Source: Legionella sp. (GTDB lineage Bacteria; Pseudomonadota; Gammaproteobacteria; Legionellales; Legionellaceae). From it: a stretch of 64,000 bases of DNA. Each line of letters begins with the position of its first letter. Positions within the stretch are counted from its first letter, which is position 1. Both the position numbers and the translations under genes were made by a program. The stretch lies in assembly GCA_031291115.1 (NCBI GenBank), contig JARLJQ010000026.1:62001-126000 (forward strand). The letters are read 5' to 3'. Shown here piece by piece: positions 1 to 8,153 of the stretch. The notes beneath the pieces are model-generated. The model saw nothing but the letters and a program-made list of their open reading frames with translations. It made no database searches and was not told where the DNA came from.

Positions 1-571
1 TATCAAGCTGGAATTACCGCCGTTTACCTTGATTGGTGCCACTACACGAGCAGGTTTGCTCACTTCCCCTTTACGTGATCGCTTTGGTATTGTACAGCGT
101 CTGGAATATTACTCCGTTGATTCTTTAACTCAAATTGTCGCACGTTCTGCTCATCTATTAAATGTTACTACCGAGTCAGAAGGGGCCAGAGAAATTGCCA
201 TGCGCTCAAGAGGTACGCCTCGTATTGCTAATCGCTTGCTGCGACGTGTTAGAGATTATGCTGAAGTAAAGGGTACTGGCGTGATTACTCTGGATATTGC
301 GCAAAGAGCTTTAGAGATGCTCGCGGTTGATAAGTACGGTTTTGATCTGATGGATAGAAAGCTTTTGATGTCAGTAATTGAACAGTTTAGTGGTGGTCCA
401 GTGGGTGTTGACAGTATTGCTGCGGCAATTGGCGAAGAAAGAGGGACTATTGAAGACGTTTTGGAACCATTTTTGATACAAAAAGGATTCCTTATGCGCA
501 CGCCAAGAGGTAGAATAGCCACTCCCAGAGCCTATGAGCATTTTGGTTTAAAGGCTGTAGAACAGGAATAG
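1..571 (+). CDS. ruvB: RuvB Holliday junction helicase, C-terminal part
   Basis: RuvB is the hexameric AAA+ motor that, with RuvA and RuvC, migrates and resolves Holliday junctions. Only about the last 190 residues are present: the frame is open from base 2 and the start lies outside the window. Visible are the sensor I segment LIGATTRAG, the arginine-finger stretch PLRDRFG, the sensor II segment [17 protein letters not shown], and a C-terminal winged helix with [18 protein letters not shown] and RTPRGR, which contacts DNA. The stop lies three bases before the ybgC start, consistent with the ruv-ybgC-tol order common in gammaproteobacteria. The match is near consensus throughout, so identity is secure despite truncation by the window edge. 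Confidence 0.97.
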   Translation, partial: IKLELPPFTLIGATTRAGLLTSPLRDRFGIVQRLEYYSVDSLTQIVARSAHLLNVTTESEGAREIAMRSRGTPRIANRLLRRVRDYAEVKGTGVITLDIAQRALEMLAVDKYGFDLMDRKLLMSVIEQFSGGPVGVDSIAAAIGEERGTIEDVLEPFLIQKGFLMRTPRGRIATPRAYEHFGLKAVEQE

Positions 572-574
572 CAC

Positions 575-955
575 ATGGATAATGCAGACCTACATCAGTT
601 TAAATTGCGTGTTTACGTCGAAGATGTGGATTATATGGGAATTGTTCATCATCCAAACTATCTTTGTTATTTTGAACGTGCAAGAACCGAAATGATGAGG
701 CAAAATAATCTGATTCTTAGTGATTTGATTCAATCAGATACTTTATTCGCAATCACTAAGCTAAATATTAACTATTTGGCTCCAGCACGATTAGATGATG
801 AACTGACTGTGAGTACACAAATGAAGAAGCTGGGTGCCTGCAGTTTTGTATTTGAGCAAGAAATTAAAAATCAGCTAGAGAAAATAATAAGCAAAGCACA
901 AATTAAAGTAGTCTGTGTTGACAGTAATTTGAAACCCAAACGATTTCCGAATTAA
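575..955 (+). CDS. ybgC: YbgC-type acyl-CoA thioesterase of the Tol-Pal cluster
   Basis: A 126-residue hotdog-fold thioesterase of the YbgC family, which hydrolyses acyl-CoA or acyl-ACP thioesters in the cytoplasm and is usually the first gene of tol-pal clusters. The N-terminus carries the family signature RVYVEDVDYMGIVHHPNYL, in which the Asp of EDVD and the His of VHHPNY match the catalytic pair, followed by YFERARTEMM. Length is normal. The ATG follows the ruvB stop by three bases, with an AGGA in the last ruvB codons as ribosome binding site, so coupled translation is likely. tolQ begins 38 bases downstream. The exact substrate cannot be read from the sequence. Confidence 0.93.
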   Translation: MDNADLHQFKLRVYVEDVDYMGIVHHPNYLCYFERARTEMMRQNNLILSDLIQSDTLFAITKLNINYLAPARLDDELTVSTQMKKLGACSFVFEQEIKNQLEKIISKAQIKVVCVDSNLKPKRFPN

Positions 956-993
956 AACGTTATATAAAATCTTGGTACTGGAGATAAAAAAAG

Positions 994-1668
994 ATGAGTG
1001 GTCAAGCAAATGTGTTGATGTATTTTATGCAAGCAGGTTTGGTAGTTAAATCAGTGATGATTTTACTTGCTGCTGCGTCCATCACGTCCTGGACGTTAAT
1101 TTTTCAAAGAGCCTGGTTTTTTAACCGTAAAAAACAGGTTACTGATGCATTTAACCGCAGATTTTGGGACAGTGGCGATCTAAGCAGACTGTATGCTGAT
1201 ATTGATAGCAACTCTGATGACAGACACGGAATGGCTGCTATTTTCCATGCTGGCTTTAAAGAATTTGTGCGTTCAAGAAAGCAGGGCAATGTGGTGATTG
1301 AGCCGATTCAACGGGTAATGCAAATCAGCCATGCTAAAGAAGCAGAAAAACTTGAGCAACATTTGCCATTTTTTGCATCGGTAGGCTCTATTGCACCTTA
1401 TGTAGGATTATTTGGTACGGTTTGGGGTATTATGACTTCATTCCAGGCATTAGGACACGCACAGCAAGCAACAATTGCAATGGTTGCTCCTGGTATTTCT
1501 GAAGCCTTGGTTGCAACGGCTTTAGGATTGTTTACTGCGATCCCGGCGGTTATTGCCTACAACCGTTACACCACCAGGGCGAATATTTTATTGAATCGCT
1601 TTGATTTGTTTCAGGAAGAATTAATATCACTTATAGAACAACAAAACAGTGACACTGTAAGAGGATAA
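994..1668 (+). CDS. tolQ: TolQ inner-membrane proton channel subunit
   Basis: TolQ of the Tol-Pal system, homologous to ExbB and MotA. With TolR it converts proton-motive force into movement of TolA for outer-membrane constriction at division. The 224-residue protein shows three membrane segments: residues ~17-40 (VKSVMILLAAASITSW), ~125-150 (SVGSIAPYVGLFGTVWGIM) and ~170-190 (ALVATALGLFTAIPAVIAY). The GLFGTVWGIM motif is diagnostic of the ExbB/TolQ family. The large cytoplasmic loop between the first two segments has the usual length. A GGAG lies just before the ATG. It is followed after 8 bases by tolR. Confidence 0.96.
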   Translation: MSGQANVLMYFMQAGLVVKSVMILLAAASITSWTLIFQRAWFFNRKKQVTDAFNRRFWDSGDLSRLYADIDSNSDDRHGMAAIFHAGFKEFVRSRKQGNVVIEPIQRVMQISHAKEAEKLEQHLPFFASVGSIAPYVGLFGTVWGIMTSFQALGHAQQATIAMVAPGISEALVATALGLFTAIPAVIAYNRYTTRANILLNRFDLFQEELISLIEQQNSDTVRG

Positions 1669-1676
1669 AGTACAAA

Positions 1677-2135
1677 ATGATCAGAAAAAAGACCAAGCGT
1701 GAGCTTCCTATATCTGAAATTAATGTGGTGCCTTACATCGATGTGATGTTGGTTTTGCTGGTTATCTTTATGATTACAGCACCCATGTTAAGCCAAGGTG
1801 TTACTGTAGACTTGCCTAAGGCTGCAAGTCAGACTTTAGCGCCTACAGACAGAGAGCCAATTATTGTTTCAGTGAATCAGGAAGGTACTTTTTTTCTGAA
1901 TATCAGCAGCAATCCTGCGGATCCAATGGAGCCTCAGGCCATAGCGATTCGTGTTGCGGCAGAATTAGAGTTAGCAAAACAATCCAATCAAAGACTTAAT
2001 GTTTTGGTTAAAGGTGACCAAGGAGTTGCTTACGGTAAAGTCGTGCAGGCAATGGCTTTATTAAAGCAAGCAGGTGCAGAACAAGTAGGATTACTGACTG
2101 ACTCAGAACAAGAAAAATCAGAGGGTCAAGCATGA
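1677..2135 (+). CDS. tolR: TolR inner-membrane Tol-Pal energy transducer
   Basis: TolR, ExbD family, is the proton-conducting partner of TolQ. The 152-residue protein has a short cytoplasmic N-terminus with INVVPYIDVMLVLLVIFM, where Asp22 in the single membrane segment (residues ~20-38) matches the proton-relay aspartate of the family, then a periplasmic domain (DLPKAASQTL onward). In the C-terminal half the conserved periplasmic strand pattern LNVLVKGDQGVAYGKVVQAM is clear. The stop overlaps the tolA start by four bases (ATGA), a sign of translational coupling. Length and gene order are normal for the family. Confidence 0.96.
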   Translation: MIRKKTKRELPISEINVVPYIDVMLVLLVIFMITAPMLSQGVTVDLPKAASQTLAPTDREPIIVSVNQEGTFFLNISSNPADPMEPQAIAIRVAAELELAKQSNQRLNVLVKGDQGVAYGKVVQAMALLKQAGAEQVGLLTDSEQEKSEGQA

Positions 2136-3130
2136 TAAGCACTCCCAGTTACCGTAAAGCTTTTTTTTCAGCAGTTGCTTTGCATCTTTTTTTAATCGTG
2201 ATGCTTTTAACGGACAGTACATCCAATCAACGACCTGTATTAACTGCAGAAGATAAAAACACACCGGGCATGGATCAGCCACTTGCTGTTACTACACCGC
2301 AACAAGAAGTAGTTAAAGCAGTTAGCGTGGATAATAAAGAAGTAATGGAAACAGTAAATCGCTTGAAACAAGAGCGTGCGCAACAACAACGAGCGGAAGT
2401 GAACAGACAACGAGAGTTAAATCGTCAGCTTGAGTCGGCAAAACAGCAAAGAGTAAAAGAGCAACAACAGCTGGCGCGACTAAAGGAAGAGTCTAATCGA
2501 ATTGCTATTGCCCGTAAAAAACAGGCAGAAGAAGAGAAGAAGCATCTCAAGCAATTAGCCGAACAAAAAGCAGCTGAAGCCAAACGCATCGAAGAATTAA
2601 AAAAACAAAAAAATGAGTTGGTGAAGCAACAGAAATTAGAAACTCAAAAGCTTGACGATCTGAATAAGAAAAAAATAGCTGAAAAAGCTAAAGCAGATAA
2701 GTTAAAAACAGAACAGGCTGAATTGTCAAAAGAACGCTCTGAACAAGAGCGTGCTGATTTGGCAAAAGCAGACATGGAAAAAAAGAAACAAGCACAGGCC
2801 GCTGCCGCACAAAACGCTGAAAACCAAGCTCGAATTGCTGGTGTAGTGGACAAATATAAAGCGCTTATCGTGAATGCTATTGGTAGAAACTGGATACTTC
2901 CTGAAAACGTGAACAGTGCGCTATCCAGTCAATTTAGAATTCGCCTTGCTCCAGATGGCATGGTATTAGAAGTTACTTTAACGCGCAGTAGTGGCGATCA
3001 ACTTCTTGACCGTTCCGCTCAAACCGCTATTTATAAAGCATCACCACTTCCTGTACCTACAGATGCTGAAACATTTAATATGTTTCGTGATATTAGTTTA
3101 ACCGTTCGTCCAGAACAAGTTAGGGGGTAA
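2132..3130 (+). CDS. tolA: TolA periplasm-spanning protein
   Basis: TolA links the TolQR motor to TolB and Pal. The 332 residues divide into an N-terminal membrane anchor (residues ~8-26, [17 protein letters not shown]), a long charged helix of Lys/Glu/Gln/Ala (about residues 70-240), and a C-terminal globular domain (from about 240) with the typical [28 protein letters not shown] and [13 protein letters not shown] motifs. The protein is somewhat shorter than the E. coli version because the central helix is reduced. It overlaps tolR by four bases and is followed after 5 bases by tolB, so one transcript is likely. Antisense frames under the repetitive helix are shadows. Confidence 0.95.
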   Translation: MISTPSYRKAFFSAVALHLFLIVMLLTDSTSNQRPVLTAEDKNTPGMDQPLAVTTPQQEVVKAVSVDNKEVMETVNRLKQERAQQQRAEVNRQRELNRQLESAKQQRVKEQQQLARLKEESNRIAIARKKQAEEEKKHLKQLAEQKAAEAKRIEELKKQKNELVKQQKLETQKLDDLNKKKIAEKAKADKLKTEQAELSKERSEQERADLAKADMEKKKQAQAAAAQNAENQARIAGVVDKYKALIVNAIGRNWILPENVNSALSSQFRIRLAPDGMVLEVTLTRSSGDQLLDRSAQTAIYKASPLPVPTDAETFNMFRDISLTVRPEQVRG

Positions 3131-3135
3131 AACGC

Positions 3136-4395
3136 GTGATTAATCGAATTACTGCACTATTTCTCTTGCTGTTGACTCAGCAAGTTTTTGCTCTTGATTT
3201 AGAGCTGACACAAGGTATCAATTCCGCTTTACCTATTGCGATTAATTCCTTTGGGTCTGATAGCCTTTCTCAGGAATTAGGCCAAGTTATTGAAAATGAT
3301 CTGACTTTATCAGGACAATTTCGAATTGTTTCTGGACCTCAAGGTGCTAATGCCCAATCCTCAGTAGGCACCTTACGCCAACTGGGTGCTGACAGTGTTG
3401 TAGCCGGTCAAGTTACTCGCGTTGGTAACCATTATGAAGTGAGTTTTACTCTGAGAGATGCTGTAGCCAATGGCACTGTTTTGTTGACTAAGAGCTTCCA
3501 AATCAATCCGAATCAATTAAGACCTTTGGCACATCATATCAGTGATGAAGTGTATCAAAAGCTGACTGGAGAGCGCGGTATATTCTCTACGCGTATTGCT
3601 TATATTGCGGTACAAAGAACAACGCAAAGAAGCAGTTATACTTTAGAAGTAGCTGATGCAGACGGTCATAATCCAAGAAGTTTACTGATTTCTTCTGAGC
3701 CGATTATGTCCCCTTCATGGGCACCAGATGGCAAGAACATCTCTTATGTTTCGTTTGAGAAAAAACGAGCTCAAATATTTACTGTATCGGTTGAGTCAGG
3801 TCAACGCCGTTTAATTACCAGTTTCCCTGGAATTAATGGTGCTCCAGCTTGGTCACCTGATGGCCGTCAATTGGCAGTAGTTTTATCTAAAAGTGGCACG
3901 CCAAAGATTTATAACGTTGATGTAAGCAGCGGTACTATGAAACAGCTTACTTTTGGTGACGCAATTGATACCGAACCACGTTATTCTCCTGATGGTAAAA
4001 GTTTGTTATTTACTTCGGGTCGTGGCGGTTCACCACAAATTTATAAACTGTCTTTAAGTGATGGCCAGGTAAGCCGTATTACCTTTGAAGGAAATTATAA
4101 TGCGCGTGCTTCTTATACTCCCGATATGAAAAATATTGTGATGCTGCATCGTGATGACCGACAATTTAATATTGGCCTGCAAAACGTGAGTGGCGGTTCT
4201 ATTACCAGTTTAACGTTCTCGGGTCGTGATGAGTCACCTTCTGTTGCGCCAAATGGTCGTTTAGTTCTGTATGCAACCCATACTCAAGATAAAGGGGTAT
4301 TAGGTATTGTTTCTCTTGATGGTCGTATTCGCATGAAGCTCCCTTCACGCGATGGAGATATTCAAGAGCCTGCATGGTCTCCTTATTTGGGTTAG
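3136..4395 (+). CDS. tolB: TolB periplasmic beta-propeller protein
   Basis: TolB is the periplasmic member of Tol-Pal and contacts TolA and Pal. The 419-residue protein has a Sec signal peptide ending near QQVFA (residue ~19), an N-terminal alpha/beta domain, and a C-terminal six-bladed propeller recognised by repeated W(A/S)PDG motifs ([41 protein letters not shown]) and the final EPAWSPYLG. Start is GTG with a strong GGGGG upstream at 3123-3127. In most gammaproteobacteria pal and cpoB follow. Here a palindromic repeat and a nuclease gene follow instead, so pal must lie elsewhere in the genome or be absent. Confidence 0.96.
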   Translation: MINRITALFLLLLTQQVFALDLELTQGINSALPIAINSFGSDSLSQELGQVIENDLTLSGQFRIVSGPQGANAQSSVGTLRQLGADSVVAGQVTRVGNHYEVSFTLRDAVANGTVLLTKSFQINPNQLRPLAHHISDEVYQKLTGERGIFSTRIAYIAVQRTTQRSSYTLEVADADGHNPRSLLISSEPIMSPSWAPDGKNISYVSFEKKRAQIFTVSVESGQRRLITSFPGINGAPAWSPDGRQLAVVLSKSGTPKIYNVDVSSGTMKQLTFGDAIDTEPRYSPDGKSLLFTSGRGGSPQIYKLSLSDGQVSRITFEGNYNARASYTPDMKNIVMLHRDDRQFNIGLQNVSGGSITSLTFSGRDESPSVAPNGRLVLYATHTQDKGVLGIVSLDGRIRMKLPSRDGDIQEPAWSPYLG

Positions 4396-4427
4396 TGCTT
4401 TAGAGCGTAGCGAGAGAATTCCTTTTG

Positions 4428-4515
4428 CCGTCATCCAGAGCGTAGCGAAGGACCTCCATCTCGAGTGGCACTGAGCCATCTTCAGGAGGTCCTTCGCTAC
4501 GCTCTGGACGACGGC
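4428..4515. repeat. Family A palindromic repeat, copy 1 (3' of tolB)
   Basis: The left arm reads GTCATCCAGAGCGTAGCG then AAGGACCTCC. The right arm is its near-perfect reverse complement (GGAGGTCCTTCGCTACGC, TCTGGACGACGGC). The arms of ~31 bases flank a ~26-base loop containing CACTGAGCCATCTTCA. The same unit recurs at about 23921, 40053, 42600, 51658 and, as a half copy, 61501. It lies 32 bases after the tolB stop, where a strong RNA hairpin could end or protect the tol transcript. Confidence 0.9.
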
Positions 4516-4540
4516 GACTTACACGGAGTCACCGTTTACT

Positions 4541-5356
4541 ATGTCACGTATTATTAGTACATTCATTCTCCTTTTCATAACGCTAAACAGCCACGCATGG
4601 AATATGCAAGGGCATCAGGTCGCTGCACAAATTGCCTTTGATAATCTAACACCAGCTGCAAAAGAAATGTGTTATAAACGCCTTCATACACGTTCACAGC
4701 AATCATTCAACGCTCATTTTATTAAAGCTGCAATTTGGATGGATTTAATAAAATTAAAGAATATTCATTGGTACGACACCTTTCATTATATCGATATCCC
4801 ATTCTCTAATGACGGCACTACCGTTCCTTCCATAGAACGCATTAATGCAGTTTGGGGAATCAATAATGCGGTTACTGTACTTTCAACTAAAAAAACAAAA
4901 CCTGCGGATAAAGAATTGGCGTTACGCATTTTGATTCATTTAGTTGGTGATATTCATCAGCCGTTACATGCTGTGACAAGAGTGAGTACTCAACTGCCTA
5001 ATGGTGATCGCGGTGGTAATTTGTTTCCTTTAGGTAGAAATAATGTTGGTAATAACCTACATAAGTATTGGGATAATGGAGCGGGTTTCTTTACCGGTAA
5101 AAATAAACTGCACTTGATAAAAGACAAAGCTCAATTATTAGAAAAAAAATGGCCTTGCTCGAACTTTGGCACACAAAAAAATCCAGAGATATGGGCAAAA
5201 TCATCACATGAGATAGCAGTTAATCAAGCGTATCAAATTAAACCTAAAGAAACTCCGAATAAACGATATCAAATAAATGCGCAAAATACAGCACAAAAAC
5301 AGGTCGCAATGGCAGGCTGCCGATTAGCATTATTACTTAATGATATTGCTAAGTAA
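4541..5356 (+). CDS. Secreted S1/P1-type zinc nuclease
   Basis: Predicted exported nuclease of the S1/P1 family, a trinuclear-zinc phosphodiesterase fold related to phospholipase C. A signal peptide (residues 1-19, ending NSHA) would leave Trp20 as the mature N-terminus; in this family the mature N-terminal Trp itself binds zinc. Further ligands are visible in WNMQGHQ (His25), HWYDTFHYIDIP, LIHLVGDIHQPLHA and NNLHKYWD, so the metal site looks complete. 271 residues is normal for bacterial members. It stands alone between repeat copy 1 and an unknown gene. The nearest purine-rich stretch, GGAG at 4524-4527, is rather far from the ATG. Role is inferred as nucleic acid or phospholipid breakdown outside the cytoplasm. 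Confidence 0.88.
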   Translation: MSRIISTFILLFITLNSHAWNMQGHQVAAQIAFDNLTPAAKEMCYKRLHTRSQQSFNAHFIKAAIWMDLIKLKNIHWYDTFHYIDIPFSNDGTTVPSIERINAVWGINNAVTVLSTKKTKPADKELALRILIHLVGDIHQPLHAVTRVSTQLPNGDRGGNLFPLGRNNVGNNLHKYWDNGAGFFTGKNKLHLIKDKAQLLEKKWPCSNFGTQKNPEIWAKSSHEIAVNQAYQIKPKETPNKRYQINAQNTAQKQVAMAGCRLALLLNDIAK

Positions 5357-5389
5357 GATTTTTAATTCAATGAGCCACGCGCTAAATTG

Positions 5390-5398
5390 TGGTATAAT
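5390..5398 (+). promoter_or_regulatory. Extended -10 promoter element
   Basis: TGGTATAAT matches the extended -10 (TGnTATAAT) of housekeeping sigma promoters exactly. No good -35 is seen at the usual spacing, which is typical of extended -10 promoters. It lies about 40 bases before the proposed GTG start of the J-motif membrane protein. Confidence 0.6.
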
Positions 5399-5436
5399 TT
5401 CGCATTTAGCATAGATTGTTTTCAATTGGAGTGGCT

Positions 5437-6738
5437 GTGGATAAAAAAAATCAAGCAAAAGCGCTGCGCGTAGTAGAAAATATTACTAATGCACTATCAG
5501 ATGAGGCATTAGCTGAGGAAGAAGTTTATATTATTATTAAAGCAAGAATTAAAGAAGGTTATAATGACGCGGGTCCACAAATTTTTAATTCTTTGTCTTT
5601 AATTTTTCATCCTGATAAAACAGCCAGAACAAGCTCTCCACTGCTCGAATATTTCAAAAGAAACCAGTTACAATTAGATCTTCAAAACATTGTGAATGAA
5701 GTGAAAAGTGAAATAAATGAAGCCAATAATGAACTAGCTAAGGAAATAGCTGCGAAAAAAAAATTACAATACAGTTCTTCTGATGGGTTTAATCGCTACG
5801 TGCAGCCGTTCAGATTTATTGTAAATGCTATTTACTGGCTGGTCGTTTTTACTTTATTTCTATCCTCTATACCCTTGATTCTAGTTTCGTTGGGGCTTCT
5901 TGTTGTAACTAATGTTATTGACAGCATTAGTAATTTTCTAGTGCATTTATTGGCAGGAATCCATTATAACCTGTTATTGAAACAGTATCAGGAGGAGCAT
6001 TTTGAGTACTACAAAAAATCTTATTTATCCGAATATAGAAAAAAAGCCAATCTAAATTTGGGATTCACGCCACAACAATTAGCAGAATTAAGTGATGAAG
6101 ATTTTTTTGATATATACATACAAACACAAGTTAATACTAAATCACAAAGCTCAGGATTTACAGAACTCGATCAAGCACAATATAAGCAATCAATATTGGA
6201 CATACATAATATAGAAATAAATAAGCGTACTACTTCTAATAATTTTAATCGATTTATGTTGGCTTTTAGAGCATTGTATGCTGACGTGACTCAGCCATTA
6301 GATCGCAGCGCAGATTTATTAATTAGAGCCATAAAGGTGCTTATATCCCCGAGTATATTACTTTTCGTGGCTTTTAATGATCTACTTAATTTAAGTGTGA
6401 ATAAAGGAACAATCCTTGTAGCTCAAGCGGTGAAGGGAGTATATATTGCAACTGTATATGTTTTAAATAGTCCGTTTTTTGTATACGACTATATTAAGCC
6501 TTCTCTGAGAATTAATTCATTATCTAGCAAAAACTCCGATCGTGAGGAAGCTATTGAACGTTTACACGATGTAAATAATCCATTGCGAAGAGTGATTCAA
6601 TATCCAGGAAGACAGAATGATCTAGAACATGAGGAGCTGGCACAGCATGGGTCTTTATTTAATTCGAGAAGTAGCGAACTTCGGTGTGCGCATTTAGAAA
6701 TAGATGAACCTGATACCAGTCTTTACCATCCAGATTAA
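5437..6738 (+). CDS. Membrane protein with J-domain-like HPDK motif
   Basis: Not recognised as a named family. The N-terminal ~100 residues are helical and carry IFHPDKTARTSS, resembling the His-Pro-Asp loop of J-domains that stimulates Hsp70 ATPases, with helices before (residues ~10-55) and after. A hydrophobic hairpin follows (WLVVFTLFLSSIPLILVSLG), and further hydrophobic stretches lie in the second half (ISPSILLFVAFNDLL, GTILVAQAVKGVYIATVYVL), so it is probably multi-pass. The C-terminus is charged. The frame opens at a TTG (5416), but GTG at 5437 is preferred because GGAG lies five bases before it, giving 433 residues. A full J-domain would need its helix II pattern confirmed. A Dot/Icm-type effector is possible. 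Confidence 0.6.
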   Translation: MDKKNQAKALRVVENITNALSDEALAEEEVYIIIKARIKEGYNDAGPQIFNSLSLIFHPDKTARTSSPLLEYFKRNQLQLDLQNIVNEVKSEINEANNELAKEIAAKKKLQYSSSDGFNRYVQPFRFIVNAIYWLVVFTLFLSSIPLILVSLGLLVVTNVIDSISNFLVHLLAGIHYNLLLKQYQEEHFEYYKKSYLSEYRKKANLNLGFTPQQLAELSDEDFFDIYIQTQVNTKSQSSGFTELDQAQYKQSILDIHNIEINKRTTSNNFNRFMLAFRALYADVTQPLDRSADLLIRAIKVLISPSILLFVAFNDLLNLSVNKGTILVAQAVKGVYIATVYVLNSPFFVYDYIKPSLRINSLSSKNSDREEAIERLHDVNNPLRRVIQYPGRQNDLEHEELAQHGSLFNSRSSELRCAHLEIDEPDTSLYHPD

Positions 6739-6753
6739 CTTTTTTGGTTTCAG

Positions 6754-6785
6754 TAGCATACTATAATAGGTTTATTGGTATGCTA
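6754..6785. promoter_or_regulatory. Inverted repeat around a TATAAT box
   Basis: TAGCATAC (6754-6761) and GTATGCTA (6778-6785) form an 8-base perfect inverted repeat with a 16-base spacer that contains TATAAT at 6762-6767. It lies just upstream of the DUF488 gene. It could be an operator around a promoter, or a weak terminator of the preceding gene. No clear -35 is seen. Confidence 0.4.
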
Positions 6786-6811
6786 TATGAATCAATAAAG
6801 GATGGTATTGA

Positions 6812-7183
6812 ATGATGGATTATCACATTGAGCTATGCAGGGTTTACACTCCTCCTGCACACAAAGAGGGATTTTGGATACTTGTAGACAGATTATGGCC
6901 CCGTGGCCTTAAAAAGGATGAGTTAGCCTTTGATTTATGGCTAAAGGATATTGCACCAAGTCCTACGCTGCGAGTTTGGTTTAATCATGATCCTAGTAAA
7001 TGGAGCGAATTCTTTGCACGTTACGTGCTTGAATTACAAAGCAAAAAAGAGTTGGTAGAGCAGGTTTTGGATGAAGCAAAACACGCTCCAGTTACCTTAT
7101 TTTATGCTGCAAAAGACACGCAACACAGTCATGCTTTGGTGTTGCAGGAAACTTTAAAATCTTGGCCTAAACCACCTAAATGA
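6812..7183 (+). CDS. DUF488 family protein (YeaO-like)
   Basis: A 123-residue protein of the DUF488/YeaO family, small cytoplasmic proteins of unknown biochemical function. The family pattern is clear: VDRLWPRGLKKDEL near residue 27, then DLWLKDIAPSPTLRVWFNHDPSKWSEF, FARYVLEL, and a C-terminal TLFYAAKDTQHSHALVLQE. Length is normal. Two ATG codons lie at 6812 and 6815; AAGGA at 6798-6802 fits either. The gene is monocistronic, convergent with nsrR, with a partial family B repeat between them. No function should be read beyond family membership. Confidence 0.88.
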   Translation: MMDYHIELCRVYTPPAHKEGFWILVDRLWPRGLKKDELAFDLWLKDIAPSPTLRVWFNHDPSKWSEFFARYVLELQSKKELVEQVLDEAKHAPVTLFYAAKDTQHSHALVLQETLKSWPKPPK

Positions 7184-7186
7184 ATG

Positions 7187-7350
7187 CCAGTTCTGGATAA
7201 ATGACGAGCCCAACCTATAACGATAGTTTTGGATGAGAGGCAATTACATCTACAACTTCTTACATAAAGCTCACGCCGTTTCGAAGCATTCGCCGGGTAT
7301 AGATGTTTCGAGACGTCGCTATTGCTCCTCCTCAGCACGAATGGATCTGG
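7187..7350. repeat. Fragmentary family B and family E repeat DNA
   Basis: The stretch from about 7262 (CGTTTCGAAGCATTCGCC) to 7346 (TCCTCCTCAGCACGAATGG) is a partial copy of the family B palindrome seen at 31397 and 55494, lacking the left GTGCTGAGGAGG arm. Just before it, GCCAGTTCTGGATAA and CCCAACCTATAACGAT (7187-7224) resemble the family E element at 55255-55415. The two appear as joined, decayed remnants between convergent genes. Confidence 0.65.
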
Positions 7351-7358
7351 GGCTACAA

Positions 7359-7796
7359 CTACAACTGCTTAATATTTAAAAAATTGTTTAATTCGGTCTT
7401 ATTTTGTATTACATCAGCTAGAGTCAGTTGATTTAAAACATTCATAAATGCTTTCTGTGCTTCATGAAGGATTAATTTTAGTTTGCAAACAGGCGCGATG
7501 TAGCAATTTGCTTTTTCTTTATTAAAACAGGGAACTAAGTCAAAATTTGATTCCAATTTTCTTATCAGCTCTCCTAAGTTGACGTCTGCAGGATTGACCG
7601 ATAGCACTACACCACCATTTTTTCCGCGCGTAGTTTTGATTAGTTCTAATTTGGATAAATTATGAATAATCTTAATCATATGATTGCTGGAAATAGTATA
7701 CACATTGGTAATGTCTTTAATCGTGCACTTGCTTTGATTTAACGAAATATAGATTAATGCTCGTAAGGAGTAATCCGTAAACTGAGTTAACTGCAT
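7359..7796 (-). CDS. nsrR: NsrR-type nitric-oxide-sensing Rrf2 repressor
   Basis: A 145-residue Rrf2-family winged-helix regulator. Close agreement with NsrR is seen in the start MQLTQFTDYSLRALIYIS, the recognition-helix region NHMIKIIHNLSKL, the wing RGKNGG, and three cysteines at 90, 98 and 104 (VPCF, ANCYIAPVCKL) spaced like the NsrR iron-sulfur ligands. NsrR holds a [4Fe-4S] or [2Fe-2S] cluster; nitrosylation relieves repression of nitric oxide detoxification genes. No such target (hmp, norV, ytfE type) is adjacent. Its 5' side faces a 357-base gap before cheA. Identity as the Rrf2 family is certain and NsrR very likely. Its regulon here is unknown. Confidence 0.9.
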   Translation of the reverse strand: MQLTQFTDYSLRALIYISLNQSKCTIKDITNVYTISSNHMIKIIHNLSKLELIKTTRGKNGGVVLSVNPADVNLGELIRKLESNFDLVPCFNKEKANCYIAPVCKLKLILHEAQKAFMNVLNQLTLADVIQNKTELNNFLNIKQL

Positions 7797-8085
7797 ATTA
7801 AATTTCCCAAATTAAGTAGTAACTCATAAGCATTAAGTTCTGAGACGCGACAGTAACAGAATTTTTAATAAGTGACAATAAAGTAAATTTGAATTTAAAG
7901 GGAGCAATATGTATGACTATAGGGTTGATGTCTTGAGTAGAGAGTAACTAAAATACGGAGAAATCATTACAATTCAACCATCAATGAAGAATCTGGGGGC
8001 CGCCGTGTTTAATTATTGGGAAGCAATTTTCAACACGCCTTAAAGAATTTTAAATTTTAATTGCAAGTAGTTAGCATTTTGGGAC
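7797..8085. other. Intergenic region between nsrR and cheA
   Basis: This gap holds the nsrR 5' side. At 7909-7947 a well-spaced GGGAGC precedes a 12-codon ATG frame (MYDYRVDVLSRE, then TAA), which may be a leader peptide or chance. CGTGTT (8004-8009) and AACACG (8032-8037) could pair as a weak hairpin. No other gene is seen. Confidence 0.4.
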
Positions 8086-8112
8086 TTAAGTTATATTTGA
8101 GTATGCCGATAC
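8086..8112 (+). promoter_or_regulatory. Sigma-28 (FliA-type) promoter of the chemotaxis operon
   Basis: TTAAGTTA (8086-8093), 11 bases, then GCCGATAC (8105-8112). The enterobacterial FliA consensus is TAAAGTTT-N11-GCCGATAA, so the match is 6/8 and 7/8 with exact spacing. It lies 41 bases before the preferred cheA ATG (8154). It links the che genes to the flagellar regulon and argues against the longer TTG-initiated CheA frame, since the promoter would fall inside it. Confidence 0.75.
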
Positions 8113-8153
8113 CAAACTTAAATAACTGTATTGTAATTGCCAAGGATTGGTTT

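Noticed and set aside
2644-2853. Minus-strand frame under tolA
   Set aside because: It is a shadow of the Lys/Glu/Ala-rich tolA helix; Cys/Phe/Ser-rich composition and no ribosome binding site.
7909-7947. 12-codon frame with good GGGAGC site between nsrR and cheA
   Set aside because: Too short to support as a gene and no downstream coupled gene; kept only as a remark.
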